Below are positions 15,177 to 23,016 of a DNA stretch of 25,580 nucleotides, piece by piece; the first letter of the stretch is position 1; the number at the start of each line of letters is the position of its first letter. Under the pieces are notes generated by a model. That model was not told where the DNA came from and searched no databases. It saw only the letters and a list, made by a program, of their open reading frames with translations. The stretch lies in NCBI GenBank assembly GCA_018062515.1, contig JAGOSC010000036.1, forward strand, positions 1 to 25,580. Reading direction: 5' to 3'. The DNA is from Candidatus Omnitrophota bacterium (lineage in GTDB: Bacteria; Omnitrophota; Gorgyraeia; Zapsychrales; Zapsychraceae). A program made the translations under genes and the position numbers.

Positions 15177-17978
15177 CTAAAGTTTCTGGACGACAGACGC
15201 GCAATCTGAGCATAGCGTGGGATGATCTTTATTTTCGCCGACATCTTGATTATATTTCCAACAGCGGGCGCATTTTTCACCATCGGCCTTCTCGATCACA
15301 ATCTGCGTTTTGGAAAAATGCTCACTTAGCCCGGCCTGAACATCGTCGATCTTCTCGACCTTAGCCTGAGAAACAATAAATATTTCCGCGAGCCGTTTTC
15401 CAAATTGCGATAAATACGTAAAATCACGTTCGCTAGCAGTTTTAAAAATCACCTTGGCTTCCAAAGGACTGCCGATTTCTTTGGCCGTGCGTTTTTCTTC
15501 CAACGCTTTCAATACATATGGCCTTAACATAATCATCGACTCAAAATATCCATCAATGCCAAGATTTTTCCATGGGCCGGGAATATCTAAAAATTCCAAC
15601 ACATGCACACTTTGCATATCTTTCGTCGATTTATCTTTGGGCATAAATTGAAACACTTCTTCCGACGTAAATGTGATCACCGGGGCCAATAAGCGCACAA
15701 GATAATTCAAAATGTGAAACAAAGCTGTTTGCGCGGATTTGCGTTCTTTTGATTTAGGCGCGCTCACGTATAAACGATCTTTAATAATATCTAAATAAAA
15801 ATTGGATAAATCTTCATTACAAAAACTGTAAATCGATTTATAAACCTGTGAAAATTCATAGGCGTTATAATGTTCTCGCACCGAGCGAGAGAGTTCAGAT
15901 AATTTATTTAGGGCCCACTTGTCCAAATCCATCAAATCATCGTAATCTAATTGTTCTTGATCAGGCTGAAAATCATAAAGGTTACTTAATAAATAACGAA
16001 TTGTGTTGCGGATTTTGCGGTACGCGTCGACGAGACGGTCCAAAACTTCTTTAGAAATGCGTATGTCTTCATTATATGAACTTGAGGCCACCCATAATCT
16101 TAAAATATCCGCGCCGTTTTCTTCATAAATTTCCTGCGGCGACATGACATTTCCTAATGATTTCGACATCTTACGGCCTGCGCCATCGACGACAAAACCA
16201 TGCGTTAAGACTTCTTTAAATGGCGCCTTTCCTTCCATCGCAACCGCCGGAATCAATGAAGATTGAAACCACCCTCGATGCTGATCGGATCCTTCCAAAT
16301 ATAAATCCGTCGGAAGATCATCTTTAATCATATCTTTAACAACCGCTTGGCAGCTGACACCGGAATCAAACCACACGTCGAGAATATCGAATGTCTTTTC
16401 AAATTCACTTTCTCCCGTTTCGGGATCTTTGAAACCTTTCGGAATTAAATCCTGAACATCTTTGATAAACCAAACATCCGTTCCTTCTTTTCGGACAATA
16501 TCCGCCAAATGATCAATCACGGCGGAATACAATTTAATTTCACCGGTTGATTTCAATTTAAGCGCCGGAATAGGAACGCCCCAATAACGTTGACGGGATA
16601 AACACCAATCCGGGCGGCCAGCGACCATGGCTTTAATGCGCTCTTCACCCGCCGGCGGAACCCATTTGACTTCACTGGCGATAATTTCTTTAGCTTTGGT
16701 ACGTAAATCATTGTGATCAATTTTCATAAACCATTGTTGAGTGGCTCGAAAGATAATTGGTTTTTTGGAGCGCCATGAATGCGGATAGGAATGTGTAATA
16801 TCTTCGCGTTTAAAAAGAATTCCGGCGGATTGTAAATCTTCAATAATGATTTTATTGGCTTTCCAGACATGAGTGCCCGCGTACTTTCCAGCGTCCTTCG
16901 TATAAATTCCTTTTTCATTGACGGGCATAACAATATCAAGTTTATATTTCATACCGGTTTGATAGTCGTCGGCACCATGGCCCGGCGCTGTATGAACCAA
17001 ACCCGTTCCATCTTCTTTCGTAACATAATCCGCCGTCACGACGGGACAATTTTTTCGCATGCCAAGCGGATGATCGTATTTTAACGCGGTCAAACTGCTT
17101 CCTAAAATCTCTTTAATGACGTTATAATCTTTTAACTCACCTTTAACCAAAACCTTATCTCTTAAAGAACTCTCGACGATAATGAGTTTATCTTGAGTTT
17201 CAACAACTGAATATTTAAATGCTCCATGGACAGAAACAGCAACGTTAGCGACCAAGGTCCACGGTGTTGTCGTCCAGACGAGCAAATAACATTTTTTATT
17301 GGTCGGAAGGCTCAATGTTTCCGGATTCGTCGCTTCAAAAAGAACGTACACCGACGGAGATGTGACATTTTCATATTCAACTTCAGCCTCAGCCAGCGCC
17401 GTTTCATTCTCAATATCCCAATTCACCGGTTTTAATCCGCGGTAAATGTAACCCTTTTTATTTAATTCTGATAAAGATTTCAAAATCCAATATTCATAAT
17501 TCGGATCTAAGGTCAAATAAGGTTTATCCCATTCTCCGAACACGCCGAGCCGTTTAAATTCTTCGCGTTGAATGTTAACGAAATTCATCGCATAATCATG
17601 GGCTTGTTTACGAAAATCCACGCTGTTTACATCTTCTTTACGTTTATTCATTTCCTGAAACAATTTATGCTCAATCGGCAAACCATGACAATCCCATCCC
17701 GGGGTATAGTTGGTGTTATACCCTTCCATAGTTTTAAATTTAACGATCATGTCTTTGAGGATTTTATTTAGCGCGTGCCCGATGTGAATATGCCCATTGG
17801 CATACGGCGGCCCGTCGTGAAGAACGAACTTTTTCTTGCCGGCGCCTTTTTTCTTAATTGCCGTGTACAAACCAACGTCCGCCCATTGTTTAAGATAAGC
17901 CGGCTCTTTGGTGGCTAATCCAGCCTTCATAGAAAAATCGGTTTGCGGTAAATTGAGGGTTTTTCGGTAATCGATCAT
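15177..17978 (-). CDS. ileS: Isoleucyl-tRNA synthetase, 933 aa
   Basis: IleRS is a class I synthetase that charges tRNA-Ile and edits misactivated valine. The catalytic HIGH motif is in NGHIHIGHALNK (H65-H68) and KMSKS is at 603-607. The CP1 editing domain (about 190-390) includes VWTTTPWTL and ADYVTKEDGTGLVHTAPGHG. WFDSGVSCQ, EGSDQHRGWFQSS and the C-terminal zinc ribbon (C903, C906, C923, C926) are present. The ribbon and the length mark the bacterial form. The start MIDYRKTLNLPQTDF matches the family N-terminus, though no strong ribosome binding site precedes it. A promoter lies at 18016-18044 and no T-box leader is visible. Confidence 0.98.
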   Translation of the reverse strand: MIDYRKTLNLPQTDFSMKAGLATKEPAYLKQWADVGLYTAIKKKGAGKKKFVLHDGPPYANGHIHIGHALNKILKDMIVKFKTMEGYNTNYTPGWDCHGLPIEHKLFQEMNKRKEDVNSVDFRKQAHDYAMNFVNIQREEFKRLGVFGEWDKPYLTLDPNYEYWILKSLSELNKKGYIYRGLKPVNWDIENETALAEAEVEYENVTSPSVYVLFEATNPETLSLPTNKKCYLLVWTTTPWTLVANVAVSVHGAFKYSVVETQDKLIIVESSLRDKVLVKGELKDYNVIKEILGSSLTALKYDHPLGMRKNCPVVTADYVTKEDGTGLVHTAPGHGADDYQTGMKYKLDIVMPVNEKGIYTKDAGKYAGTHVWKANKIIIEDLQSAGILFKREDITHSYPHSWRSKKPIIFRATQQWFMKIDHNDLRTKAKEIIASEVKWVPPAGEERIKAMVAGRPDWCLSRQRYWGVPIPALKLKSTGEIKLYSAVIDHLADIVRKEGTDVWFIKDVQDLIPKGFKDPETGESEFEKTFDILDVWFDSGVSCQAVVKDMIKDDLPTDLYLEGSDQHRGWFQSSLIPAVAMEGKAPFKEVLTHGFVVDGAGRKMSKSLGNVMSPQEIYEENGADILRLWVASSSYNEDIRISKEVLDRLVDAYRKIRNTIRYLLSNLYDFQPDQEQLDYDDLMDLDKWALNKLSELSRSVREHYNAYEFSQVYKSIYSFCNEDLSNFYLDIIKDRLYVSAPKSKERKSAQTALFHILNYLVRLLAPVITFTSEEVFQFMPKDKSTKDMQSVHVLEFLDIPGPWKNLGIDGYFESMIMLRPYVLKALEEKRTAKEIGSPLEAKVIFKTASERDFTYLSQFGKRLAEIFIVSQAKVEKIDDVQAGLSEHFSKTQIVIEKADGEKCARCWKYNQDVGENKDHPTLCSDCASVVQKL

Positions 17979-18015
17979 AGTATTAATATTACTTTTCTAA
18001 TTAATTGGAAGTCCT

Positions 18016-18044
18016 AAATTATCATAAATGACGGGGGGTGTCAA
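18016..18044 (-). promoter_or_regulatory. Promoter of ileS and probably the downstream series
   Basis: On the minus strand, a perfect TTGACA (18039-18044) is followed 17 bp later by TAATTT (18016-18021) with an upstream TGA, an extended -10. The start near 18009 gives a leader of about 30 nt. The rest of the 217-bp gap (18045-18195) shows no recognised element. Confidence 0.65.
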
Positions 18045-18195
18045 TTCATCCCGCGAAGGAGAATTAACGGGGAAAATTACTTTATGTGTGAATAACTATG
18101 ATTTGCTATAGAAGCTTGGAACCCATAGGCATGGCAATTAAAGTTAAATTTATTTATTCTGAAAAATCCGTTTCTTTTCCTACGTGTTTTCTTGT

Positions 18196-19299
18196 CTAAA
18201 CCAAAAAACCTTCTTCAATTTGTGTTCTTCGTTTCTGTACAAAACGACCATAAGATTTATATACTTTTATATAAAGGTATAATCCGTTGATTAAAGTAAT
18301 GAAATTCTGTGGAAATTGTTTTTTTGTCTTCCACCACCCGGGAAAATAAGATATAAATCGCCAAAAACCTAACGGCTTAGGCTGCGTCTCTCTATAATCT
18401 ATTTTATAAAATGGCGTGTCAGGAATAATCTTCGATAAAATATGTTTTTCATCATCCGTCAAAAAATTATCGGAATAGTCAAGTGAAACGATTTCATCAG
18501 ATACTATATTTGGATTGCGCTTGAATGTGTTCCCTGCAAATGGCTTTCCCAAAACACTTAATTGCAGCATCGATTCGGTAAACGGCACCTCCAGAAAATT
18601 TGCTACCTTACGCATTATTGGTTCGGGATTACTTTGTAAATCCTCTAATCGAACAATAAGCACCCGCGGATTATCTTGAAAGAGTTTTAAGTTTCTAAAC
18701 GTTTCACGCAACGTGTCTAGGAAAATATCAGGAAAATATGTCCCAAGGATTGGCACCTGTAAGACATGATCAACATTCTGAAAGTACACCTTTTTATACG
18801 AATTGTAGCAACTCCAAGGATGCCGAATCATAAAGATAATTTTGCTAGTTGGTAAATATTTTAAATAGCGTTCTATATGTGGAGAAGTAACATCCATAAC
18901 TCCAGATTTTTTATTCGTTTTGTCTCCCATGCATTTTTGCAACGACATAAAGATTTTATCGAGGTATTTGTCAAGGCTGATCACGCTGTCGGGATGATCA
19001 TTCATGGATTCCCAAAAAATTTTCTTATCCAACCGCTTAAGATCAAAGACAGGCATGTTAACATTAGATTCTCTTATTCCACCAAAATCAGCTACACCTA
19101 AACTTCCATACATTTTCCGGTTCATCTCAGACAAAACAGATTCCGCGGAAAAATTAGCATGATTAAAAAACTCGGTGAGAAATCTGCTCACTTCAATCGG
19201 ATAAACACATAAATCCGGATGATTATCCAATAAATTGCACATTAACGTTGTCCCCGATCTCCCCGGACCTAAAATGAAAATTTTTTGCAGCTGTTCCAT
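18196..19299 (-). CDS. Sulfotransferase family protein, 367 aa
   Basis: This P-loop-like sulfotransferase is expected to move sulfate from PAPS to an acceptor. The 5'-phosphosulfate loop GPGRSGTT is at residues 11-18, followed by LLDNHPDLCVYP. The 3'-phosphate site is in KIIFMIRHPWSCYNSYK, with VLIVRLEDLQSNPEPIMRKVANFL further on. It has no signal peptide. A hydrophobic segment near the C-terminus (FITLINGLYLYIKVY) could lie on the membrane, hinting at a lipid, glycan or exported acceptor; that is inference. The ATG at 19299 has GAGGGAG upstream. The gene starts 23 bp after cysC, which supplies the last PAPS-forming step, so the pair should work together. Confidence 0.88.
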   Translation of the reverse strand: MEQLQKIFILGPGRSGTTLMCNLLDNHPDLCVYPIEVSRFLTEFFNHANFSAESVLSEMNRKMYGSLGVADFGGIRESNVNMPVFDLKRLDKKIFWESMNDHPDSVISLDKYLDKIFMSLQKCMGDKTNKKSGVMDVTSPHIERYLKYLPTSKIIFMIRHPWSCYNSYKKVYFQNVDHVLQVPILGTYFPDIFLDTLRETFRNLKLFQDNPRVLIVRLEDLQSNPEPIMRKVANFLEVPFTESMLQLSVLGKPFAGNTFKRNPNIVSDEIVSLDYSDNFLTDDEKHILSKIIPDTPFYKIDYRETQPKPLGFWRFISYFPGWWKTKKQFPQNFITLINGLYLYIKVYKSYGRFVQKRRTQIEEGFLV

Positions 19300-19322
19300 T
19301 TATTCTCCCTCGTTTTATTTGA

Positions 19323-19958
19323 TCACACGTATTTCTCAATCTTTATACCCGAGGAACGGATATACTTTCGGATTTTAGGGTATATAATTTCCCTTTCTAT
19401 CAAATATTTTATTATCTTGCCCACACATTCTTCGACTAACAGCTCATTCGTTTTTATATGTATCTCCGGATCAAGCGGCTTTTCATAAGAAGAGGAAATC
19501 CCCGTGAAATCAAGAATTTCCCCCTGACGGAACCTGGCGTATAATCCTTTCGGGTCACGTTTCTCGCATTCCTCCAAGGGGCAATCCACAAAGACTTCCA
19601 GAAAATCCCCATCCTTAAATGATTCCTTAAAATCTTGGCGGATACTCGCCAAAGGAGAAATAAAAGCCCCAATGACAATAAACCCAGCATCATAAAAAAG
19701 TTTAACCACTTCCTTTGTGCGTCGAAGATGCTCTAATCTGTCATTCATCGTATAACCTAAGTCTGAGCTCAGCCCGGCCCTCAGAATATCACCATCTAAA
19801 ACGTAAGTCATAACATTATGGGCAAACAATTCTTTTTCTAAATTATAAGCAATCGTCGATTTGCCAGCGCCGGATAAACCTGTCAGCCAAATAACGCCCG
19901 CCCGATGTCCATTCTTCACCATTCTATCTGTGTTCTCAATTATTTTTTTCTCCGACAT
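19323..19958 (-). CDS. cysC: Adenylylsulfate (APS) kinase, 211 aa
   Basis: APS kinase phosphorylates APS to PAPS. The P-loop GLSGAGKS is at 27-34 and DGDILRAGL at 55-63. DLGYTMNDRLEHLRR, GAFISPLASIRQDFK, VFVDCPLEECEKRDPKGLYA and FTGISSSYEKP complete the family signature. The length is slightly above the usual ~200 aa because of a basic C-terminal tail (PKIRKYIRSSGIKIEKYV). The ATG at 19958 has a strong TAGGAGGTG upstream. No ATP sulfurylase or reductive sulfate genes are present here, and the next gene is a sulfotransferase. This points to sulfation, not cysteine synthesis. No convincing promoter was found in the 244-bp gap upstream (19959-20202). Confidence 0.95.
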   Translation of the reverse strand: MSEKKIIENTDRMVKNGHRAGVIWLTGLSGAGKSTIAYNLEKELFAHNVMTYVLDGDILRAGLSSDLGYTMNDRLEHLRRTKEVVKLFYDAGFIVIGAFISPLASIRQDFKESFKDGDFLEVFVDCPLEECEKRDPKGLYARFRQGEILDFTGISSSYEKPLDPEIHIKTNELLVEECVGKIIKYLIEREIIYPKIRKYIRSSGIKIEKYV

Positions 19959-20202
19959 GTATTGACACCTCCTACCAATTATATTTTTTAAAAAATTCTG
20001 ATAATAATTCGAAAAGCCCTTCCCACAACAATTTTAATATTGTCTTACGCAACCTTCAGATTCGAAGTTGTCCCAGATCGTGCCGTGCCATCGATAATAC
20101 AAATAACGGAATTTTTATTAAAATATTTTGTAAGAATCCGTGAATTAAATACAAAAATGCTGGAAATAAAATTGTAGATAATGGATATATTGCGAGGAGG
20201 TA

Positions 20203-20553
20203 CTAAATGCGGTAATTTGTAAACAATTTATATAACGGTGGTGAAATGATGTCACAAAAAGCAGAATCGTGGACGTAACAACAAATACGTGGTTCTTTTC
20301 TTCTAACCAAAAAATTTATAAGAATAAACAAAGGCGGGAGAAAAGCTGCCAATTCAAAAATATATTTGGCTTTGCTTTTTTTGAGAATCAAACCAGAAGG
20401 GGTCCCTTTTAAAAAATCAACAGCTTGCTTATTGTTGCTCGGGTTCTCATCCAAATAAATAGAGGCAGAAAAAAAACAAAGGCCCAGAAAAGCGATCCAA
20501 AAACAAAACAACAGTGAAATAATATATTTCTTGCCGTATATAAATTGGGACAT
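20203..20553 (-). CDS. Small membrane protein, possibly translated from a leaderless mRNA, 116 aa
   Basis: Two hydrophobic segments (about residues 11-32 and 67-84) flank a soluble loop (YLDENPSNNKQAVDFLKGTPSG). The C-terminal region has paired cysteines (RICCYVHDSAFCDII). The family is not recognised. The ATG at 20553 has no ribosome binding site. A good promoter ends 6 nt before it (20560-20588), so the transcript probably starts at or beside the ATG. It lies upstream of cysC but is separated by 244 bp. Whether it is a real gene rests mainly on the promoter and the membrane pattern. Confidence 0.55.
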   Translation of the reverse strand: MSQFIYGKKYIISLLFCFWIAFLGLCFFSASIYLDENPSNNKQAVDFLKGTPSGLILKKSKAKYIFELAAFLPPLFILINFLVRRKEPRICCYVHDSAFCDIISPPLYKLFTNYRI

Positions 20554-20559
20554 GCGAGT

Positions 20560-20588
20560 ATAATACGATAACGGATATATTTATTCAA
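20560..20588 (-). promoter_or_regulatory. Promoter abutting the start codon of the 116-aa membrane protein gene
   Basis: On the minus strand, TTGAAT (20583-20588) and TATTAT (20560-20565) are spaced by 17 bp. Only ACTCGC lies between the -10 and the ATG, so transcription would begin at the start codon. Confidence 0.6.
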
Positions 20589-20603
20589 TAAAAAGATTAA
20601 GAG

Positions 20604-21329
20604 TTATTTAATTACTGATCCGGAGAGCATTTCTCGCACACCGTTTTTGTCTTTGATATAAACTTCAGGAAGGAATTCGATGGATTTGGGGATTTGCTTT
20701 TCGATCACCGCTTGAATGCGCGTTTGCTGTTCGATATTGTTCGCATCAAAAACCGGTTGATTGCTCAAATCGTTCAAAAGCAAAATGCCCGGATCATTAG
20801 CAAATTCGAAATTTTTGATCAATTGTTTGACGAGAATATCTAAAAAGACGGGCTGATCTTTAAATACATCCACGGACGTCTTTAAAGTGATTTTACCCCA
20901 ATCTTCATGGACCAATTTTTGAATCAAACCGTAAGCGGAAGAATATTTGACTAACTTTTGTTGGCCAGGCTTTAATTTGCGTGCTGTATTCATAATCACG
21001 CTCGCAAATTCATTTTGATTGAACGTATTAATTTCTTTATGAATATCAATGGTCAGTAAATCAAAAATATAAACGCCGTGAACACCTAAAGCCGCGGTTG
21101 AAACACTGTATTTAACAAAATCCTCGACGGCTTCCCATAAAATATCTTCATCTTGGCGGATAACATTTAAGGCCAATATAGCACACGGCTGGTCTTCATG
21201 TACCGCGCGGTACTTTCGTACCTTGCCTTCTAAATGTCCTTGATAAAAAATCTCATCAAAAATGGGCATATGCACAAACAAGTTTGAATTCTGCATACCT
21301 CCGTCGATTAAATTATATAAATTGTTCAT
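20604..21329 (-). CDS. Unrecognised soluble protein, 241 aa
   Basis: I do not recognise this family. The protein is soluble, with no signal peptide or membrane segment. It mixes alpha and beta elements: CAILALNVIRQDEDILWEAV, ALGVHGVYIFDLLTIDI and GILLLNDLSNQPVFDAN look like buried strands followed by helices. No nucleotide-binding or metal motif is clear. The ATG at 21329 lies 1 nt past the GST stop (TAATATG), so translation is likely coupled. A second ATG at residue 12 has GGAGG immediately before it, too close to be efficient. It is the last gene of the Nudix-lipoprotein-GST cluster. Confidence 0.7.
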   Translation of the reverse strand: MNNLYNLIDGGMQNSNLFVHMPIFDEIFYQGHLEGKVRKYRAVHEDQPCAILALNVIRQDEDILWEAVEDFVKYSVSTAALGVHGVYIFDLLTIDIHKEINTFNQNEFASVIMNTARKLKPGQQKLVKYSSAYGLIQKLVHEDWGKITLKTSVDVFKDQPVFLDILVKQLIKNFEFANDPGILLLNDLSNQPVFDANNIEQQTRIQAVIEKQIPKSIEFLPEVYIKDKNGVREMLSGSVIK

Positions 21330-21330
21330 A

Positions 21331-21927
21331 TTAAGCTGTAGGAATAGTTTGGCGAAGACTTTCGCGTTGACTCACTTCTTCAAACCACTTAATTAAATTT
21401 TTGCAGTTCTTTGGAGGCCATAAATGTTCTAAACGAAATTTGGTATAGCCAACCGCGCAGGCGATAGAAATCGCGGCCATATTAAATTCTTTCAAATCAC
21501 TGATGTGTTGATCAAAATATTCCAATGTTCGAATAATAGCCGCTTCTTTTCCGTCGATAAATGATTGGTTGAAATCCTTTGGATGAAGAATGGCTTTTTC
21601 ATAATACACAGCGACTGCATTATCCGCCAAACCTTTAGCGATAGCATCGATCTTAAGAACATCTAATCTTTTTTTAGGATCGCTCGGAATCAGGACGGGA
21701 CTTTTTTCCAAACCATCCAGATATTCACAAATGAGGGAACTATCGCAAATTGATGTATCATCGTCGAGAATAAGGGTAGGAATTTTTCCAAGCGGATTGT
21801 GTGTGAGCAGATTAGGAGATTTATTCGTTAAATTCTCCTCGATAAGTTCCAATTTTATTTTTTTCTCTATAGCCGTCACCAAAACTTTTCGGGCATACGG
21901 CGAGCGTTTTGTATATAAAAGTTTCAT
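21331..21927 (-). CDS. Glutathione S-transferase family protein, 198 aa
   Basis: The N-terminal thioredoxin-like domain begins MKLLYTKRSPYARKVLV, with the putative catalytic Ser9 in RSPYARK. NPLGKIPTLIL holds the cis-proline, and ICDSSLICEYLD holds the glutathione gamma-glutamyl contact (Asp-Ser). The all-helical C-terminal domain runs from about residue 85, with AAISIACAVGYTKFR as the usual N-capping/hydrophobic helix. The length is typical of bacterial GSTs. The substrate is unknown. The ATG at 21927 has only a weak GGAAAA upstream and begins 13 bp after the lipoprotein gene. Confidence 0.88.
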   Translation of the reverse strand: MKLLYTKRSPYARKVLVTAIEKKIKLELIEENLTNKSPNLLTHNPLGKIPTLILDDDTSICDSSLICEYLDGLEKSPVLIPSDPKKRLDVLKIDAIAKGLADNAVAVYYEKAILHPKDFNQSFIDGKEAAIIRTLEYFDQHISDLKEFNMAAISIACAVGYTKFRLEHLWPPKNCKNLIKWFEEVSQRESLRQTIPTA

Positions 21928-21940
21928 GATGATTTTCCGA

Positions 21941-22339
21941 TTAATATTGTAAATAACTGACTTTTCGGATTTGATTGTTCTCGTCGTATTCGATAGTGAC
22001 TAACTCTTCGACTTGCACAAATTCTTCGAGCGGAGTTCCGATCAATTCCCATAATCCCAGTGTGCTAAGGTCAAGAACACTGTAAACGCCGGCGCGAGTT
22101 ACACCCCAACCTGTACTGTTTCGTTGAAGAACATACTCATCAACAATACCATTGTCCCTAGCTATGCTATTTTTCGGTTGGCCCAATTGGCTAAGGACAA
22201 AATTTCGGTCACGTCCATAACCCATGATTTCGCCTTTATTCAGGCTTTTACTCGATGCTGCGCGTTTAACTGAACAGCCGGTCAACATAACCGCGACCAA
22301 CAGCAAACTGACCACATAAAAATTATTTTTTGATAACAT
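21941..22339 (-). CDS. BamE/SmpA-like outer-membrane lipoprotein, 132 aa
   Basis: The lipoprotein signal ends in LTGC (modified Cys22). The mature region has the short SmpA/OmlA-type pattern: R-NFVLSQLGQPKNSIARDNGIVDEYVLQR, that is a helix, a GxP turn and paired strands, followed by VTIEYDENNQIRKVSYL. A central insertion (GVTRAGVYSVLDLSTLGLWELIGTP) is more hydrophobic than in BamE. A similar insertion occurs in other small lipoproteins of this fold, so a role in beta-barrel assembly is not certain. The ATG at 22339 has GGGAG 7 nt upstream; the longer frame to 22366 would overlap the Nudix gene. No DAxxG-type Lol avoidance signal is seen (Ser at +2). Confidence 0.8.
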   Translation of the reverse strand: MLSKNNFYVVSLLLVAVMLTGCSVKRAASSKSLNKGEIMGYGRDRNFVLSQLGQPKNSIARDNGIVDEYVLQRNSTGWGVTRAGVYSVLDLSTLGLWELIGTPLEEFVQVEELVTIEYDENNQIRKVSYLQY

Positions 22340-22355
22340 GTTTACTCTCCCTTTT

Positions 22356-22913
22356 TTACGTCTCATTAATCATTTCGCTTAATATAAATAAGTACCAAAG
22401 ATTTCCACCGATATGCGTGCCTTTTTTGTATTCATCCAGCAAATATTGTTTCATATCTGTACGCGAAACTAGAACAACATCAATATCCTCTCCTGGTTCG
22501 AGCATTTGTTGAGGAGATTGATTAACTTCTAAACTTTCATCGACTTCAATATATACGGTAATTCCGCTATCATTAACAATACCGGAATTTATTTTCATGA
22601 CAGGGCTGGCATGTTTAATCGTTCCGGTATAACCAGTTTCTTCTTTCAGTTCAACCAGCGCATGATTGGGATCACCGTCGGAGATTCCCGCCGGAAAACC
22701 TAATACATAACCATTAATCGCCGGACGAAATTGTTTGACCAGAATAAATCGATTAGAAGGAACCATGCGAGCGACCGCGACGACTCCAACCCACGGCTTT
22801 CTTCGTTTAACACTTTCCCAAACAACCTGCTGGCCATGTTTATTTTCATAAACACTTTCCACCAGCGTCAACCAATTCCCCTGATATAAATCTTTTTGTG
22901 AAATATGCTTCAT
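22356..22913 (-). CDS. Nudix hydrolase (ADP-ribose pyrophosphatase-like), 185 aa, with atypical Nudix box
   Basis: The overall layout matches ADP-sugar/ADP-ribose pyrophosphatases: WVGVVAVAR, FILVKQFRPAINGYVLGFPAG, then the Nudix box and IKHASPVMKINSGIVNDSGITVY. The box (GISDGDPNHALVELKEETGY) keeps the EE-x-G end and the preceding Glu, but is three residues shorter than the canonical 23 and has Val where the Arg of RExxEE usually stands. Cleavage of nucleoside diphosphate compounds is therefore likely but not assured. The ATG at 22913 lacks a good ribosome binding site. It heads the cluster with the lipoprotein, GST and 241-aa genes; a candidate promoter is at 22937-22966. Confidence 0.88.
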   Translation of the reverse strand: MKHISQKDLYQGNWLTLVESVYENKHGQQVVWESVKRRKPWVGVVAVARMVPSNRFILVKQFRPAINGYVLGFPAGISDGDPNHALVELKEETGYTGTIKHASPVMKINSGIVNDSGITVYIEVDESLEVNQSPQQMLEPGEDIDVVLVSRTDMKQYLLDEYKKGTHIGGNLWYLFILSEMINET

Positions 22914-22936
22914 TGTGAGGTGTCATTCTGTTCATT

Positions 22937-22966
22937 TTTATAGCATAACTATATATTATTATCTAA
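22937..22966 (-). promoter_or_regulatory. Candidate promoter of the Nudix gene cluster
   Basis: On the minus strand, TGCTATAAA forms an extended -10 (TATAAA, 22937-22942). A weak -35, TTAGAT (22961-22966), lies 18 bp upstream. The area is very AT-rich, so chance matches are likely. Confidence 0.4.
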
Positions 22967-23016
22967 TTATTTATCACGACATCAAGCAAATTCATTTTAA
23001 TAAAAGAAATTGTAAA

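Noticed and set aside
17979..18195. Possible T-box leader upstream of ileS
   Set aside because: The gap is long enough, but the promoter TTGACA-17-TAATTT leaves only about 30 nt of leader, and I see no AGGGTGG-type T-box sequence or terminator/antiterminator pair.
19959..20202. Candidate cysC promoter (TTGTGG-16-TATTAT)
   Set aside because: The -35 is poor and the area is AT-rich. Several equal-quality matches can be drawn, so no single one is supported.
20191..20214. Strong plus-strand ribosome binding site GAGGAGG followed by ATG
   Set aside because: The frame is ATG CGG TAA, only two codons. The site lies at the 3' end of a minus-strand gene, and no plus-strand gene follows.
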